Source of the DNA: Bacillota bacterium
GTDB lineage: Bacteria > Bacillota > Limnochordia > Darwinibacteriales > DTU012
Reading direction: 5' to 3'
Assembly: GCA_012521805.1 (NCBI GenBank)
Contig: JAAYLQ010000209.1
Coordinates: forward strand, 1 to 6,050
DNA: 6,050 nucleotides
Of this stretch, positions 5,437-6,050 are shown in pieces (positions within the stretch are counted from its first letter, which is position 1; each line of letters opens with the position of its first letter). Under the pieces are notes generated by a model. It was given only the letters and a program-made list of their open reading frames with translations. It was not told the origin of the DNA and made no database searches. Both the position numbers and the translations under genes were made by a program.

Positions 5437-5901
5437 ATGGAGTCAATTGTCCCGATTATAGTAGCTATTTATTTGGCTGTATCAGTAATTACTGCGGTGA
5501 TGCAGTCACTAAAAAATCCACAGCGCAGTGCACCACCAAAAATTCCTAAGGTGGAACCAATTTCTAAACCAGAGCAACATGGGGAGCAGACAGCCGAACC
5601 GGTTGTGATGCAGCATTCACCACTGAGCCAAACTTTACCCCAACCGCTGCCAAAAGCGGATCTGCGGAGTGAGGGTGATGGTTTCGACACTGATTGGAGC
5701 AATGACGGATTTGATGATCATTTTGCAAAAGATGGTTTTGGACGTCAAGCTGTTCGAAGGTCAAAAACTGCGGCGGCAGTTTCAGAAGTTTTGCCTGTGT
5801 TTTCAACTAAAGAGCCGATAGTGCAGCGGATGCAGGAAGCAGTGATTCTCAGTGAGGTGCTGCGCGAACCCCGCGCACTGCGGCCTTGGCCCCACAGGTA
5901 G
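5437..5901 (+). CDS. Uncharacterised single-helix membrane protein next to FloA
   Basis: I do not recognise a named family in this 154-residue protein. Residues 3–23 form one hydrophobic helix (IVPIIVAIYLAVSVITAVM). A basic patch SLKNPQR follows, so by the positive-inside rule the bulk should be cytoplasmic. Residues 31–75 are rich in Pro, Gln and Glu and look disordered. Residues 81–107 contain three 9-residue units each opening with DGF, mostly acidic. The last 25 residues (QRMQEAVILSEVLREP, then RALRPWPHR) form a probable amphipathic helix ending in a basic, Pro-rich tail. From memory, a similar SEILG-PRA-RP ending occurs in short hypothetical proteins of other Bacillota; I cannot verify this here. 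The gene follows floA by 24 bases with a strong SD and is closed by a terminator, so it is probably cotranscribed with floA. A FloA-associated scaffold or adaptor is possible but unproven. Confidence 0.8.
   Translation: MESIVPIIVAIYLAVSVITAVMQSLKNPQRSAPPKIPKVEPISKPEQHGEQTAEPVVMQHSPLSQTLPQPLPKADLRSEGDGFDTDWSNDGFDDHFAKDGFGRQAVRRSKTAAAVSEVLPVFSTKEPIVQRMQEAVILSEVLREPRALRPWPHR
5677..5757 (+). repeat. Three 27-base coding repeats (DGF units)
   Basis: Units begin at 5677, 5704 and 5731 with GATGGTTTC, GACGGATTT and GATGGTTTT. They encode DGFDTDWSN, DGFDDHFAK and DGFGRQAVR. The period is exact (9 residues), but identity decays after the DGF(D) opening, so these are old or functionally constrained repeats rather than recent duplication. 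Confidence 0.65.
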
Positions 5902-5907
5902 GGCAGT

Positions 5908-5945
5908 ATCCGGGATAGTCAGGACTATCCCGGGTTTTTTTATTT
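5908..5945 (+). terminator. Intrinsic terminator ending the nfeD–floA cluster
   Basis: CCGGGATAGT (5910–5919) pairs perfectly with ACTATCCCGG (5924–5933) around the loop CAGG. Two further pairs are possible at the base. Seven T (5935–5941) follow, then A and more T. It lies 6 bases after the stop of the small membrane protein gene and is the strongest terminator in the window. Confidence 0.93.
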
Positions 5946-5955
5946 TGGTTATTCT

Positions 5956-5984
5956 TTGCTATAGATAAGCATAGTTTTTAAAAT
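5956..5984 (+). promoter_or_regulatory. Possible sigma-A promoter for the last gene
   Basis: TTGCTA (5956–5961, 4 of 6) and TAAAAT (5979–5984, 5 of 6) are spaced by 17 bases, just after the terminator and 25 bases before the GTG start. An alternative reading is a sporulation sigma-E type -10, CATAGTTT at 5970–5977, but its -35 partner is poor. The AT-rich sequence makes chance matches likely. Confidence 0.35.
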
Positions 5985-6009
5985 AGCAGTGATTATTGGG
6001 GGTGGGGCG

Positions 6010-6050
6010 GTGGCTCAGGAAGTAAATCGGGTCGTAAAAAGATTAGTTAC
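6010..6050 (+). CDS. Start of a GTG-initiated gene, possibly sporulation protein YqfC (partial)
   Basis: Thirteen codons are visible, beginning (M)AQEVNRVVKRLV, a short basic N-terminus, and the frame is open to the window edge. The GTG at 6010 follows the purine-rich GGGGGTGGGG (about 5998–6007), which could serve as an SD although it is very close. In many Bacillota the gene after floA and a small protein is yqfC, then yqfD, both sporulation genes. The suggested identity rests on that position only, because the visible residues carry no diagnostic motif. A different start just downstream cannot be excluded. Confidence 0.45.
   Translation, partial: MAQEVNRVVKRLV

Noticed and set aside
5857..5878. 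GC-rich hairpin (GTG-CGCG with CGCGCAC) near the end of the small membrane protein gene
   Set aside because: It needs a 3-base bulge, lies in coding sequence and has no T run; the real terminator is 30 bases further on.

Overview
The window is a single-strand (+) stretch of chromosomal housekeeping genes from a low-to-mid GC member of the Bacillota (Firmicutes). The evidence is gene order and gene content: prmA–rsmE–mtaB–HIT–rpsU, then nfeD–floA, then the start of what may be yqfC. This closely follows the neighbourhood downstream of dnaJ in Bacillus and Clostridia. TTG and GTG starts with strong purine-rich Shine-Dalgarno (SD) sequences fit the same group. I cannot name the genus; an uncultured Clostridia-like or Limnochordia-like lineage is a guess.

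Region 1 (1–2708) is a tightly packed translation and RNA-modification operon. It holds the 3' end of prmA (ribosomal protein L11 methyltransferase), rsmE (16S rRNA m3U1498 methyltransferase), mtaB (tRNA ms2t6A37 methylthiotransferase) and a HIT-family nucleotide hydrolase. The first three genes overlap by a few bases, which suggests translational coupling. Region 2 (2709–3023) is rpsU (ribosomal protein S21). It has its own near-consensus sigma-A promoter and its own intrinsic terminator, so it can be expressed apart from its neighbours. The yqeY gene that follows rpsU in Bacillus subtilis is absent.

Region 3 (3024–5945) is a membrane-organisation cluster: nfeD (membrane protease-like partner of flotillin), floA (bacterial flotillin) and a small unrecognised one-helix membrane protein, closed by a strong terminator. 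nfeD carries one in-frame TAA at 3576–3578. The reading frame is otherwise intact on both sides, with all family landmarks in place. Either the gene was recently inactivated by a point mutation or this is a sequence error.

Region 4 (5946–6050) holds a possible promoter and the first 13 codons of a GTG-started gene. By position it may be the sporulation gene yqfC, but too little is present to identify it by sequence.

Most of the window is ordinary. The two parts worth a second look are the nfeD nonsense codon and the uncharacterised FloA-neighbour protein. That protein has an N-terminal helix, a Pro-rich linker, three exact-period DGF repeats and a short tail that looks like a conserved motif. 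I saw no mobile element, CRISPR array, rRNA or tRNA gene.
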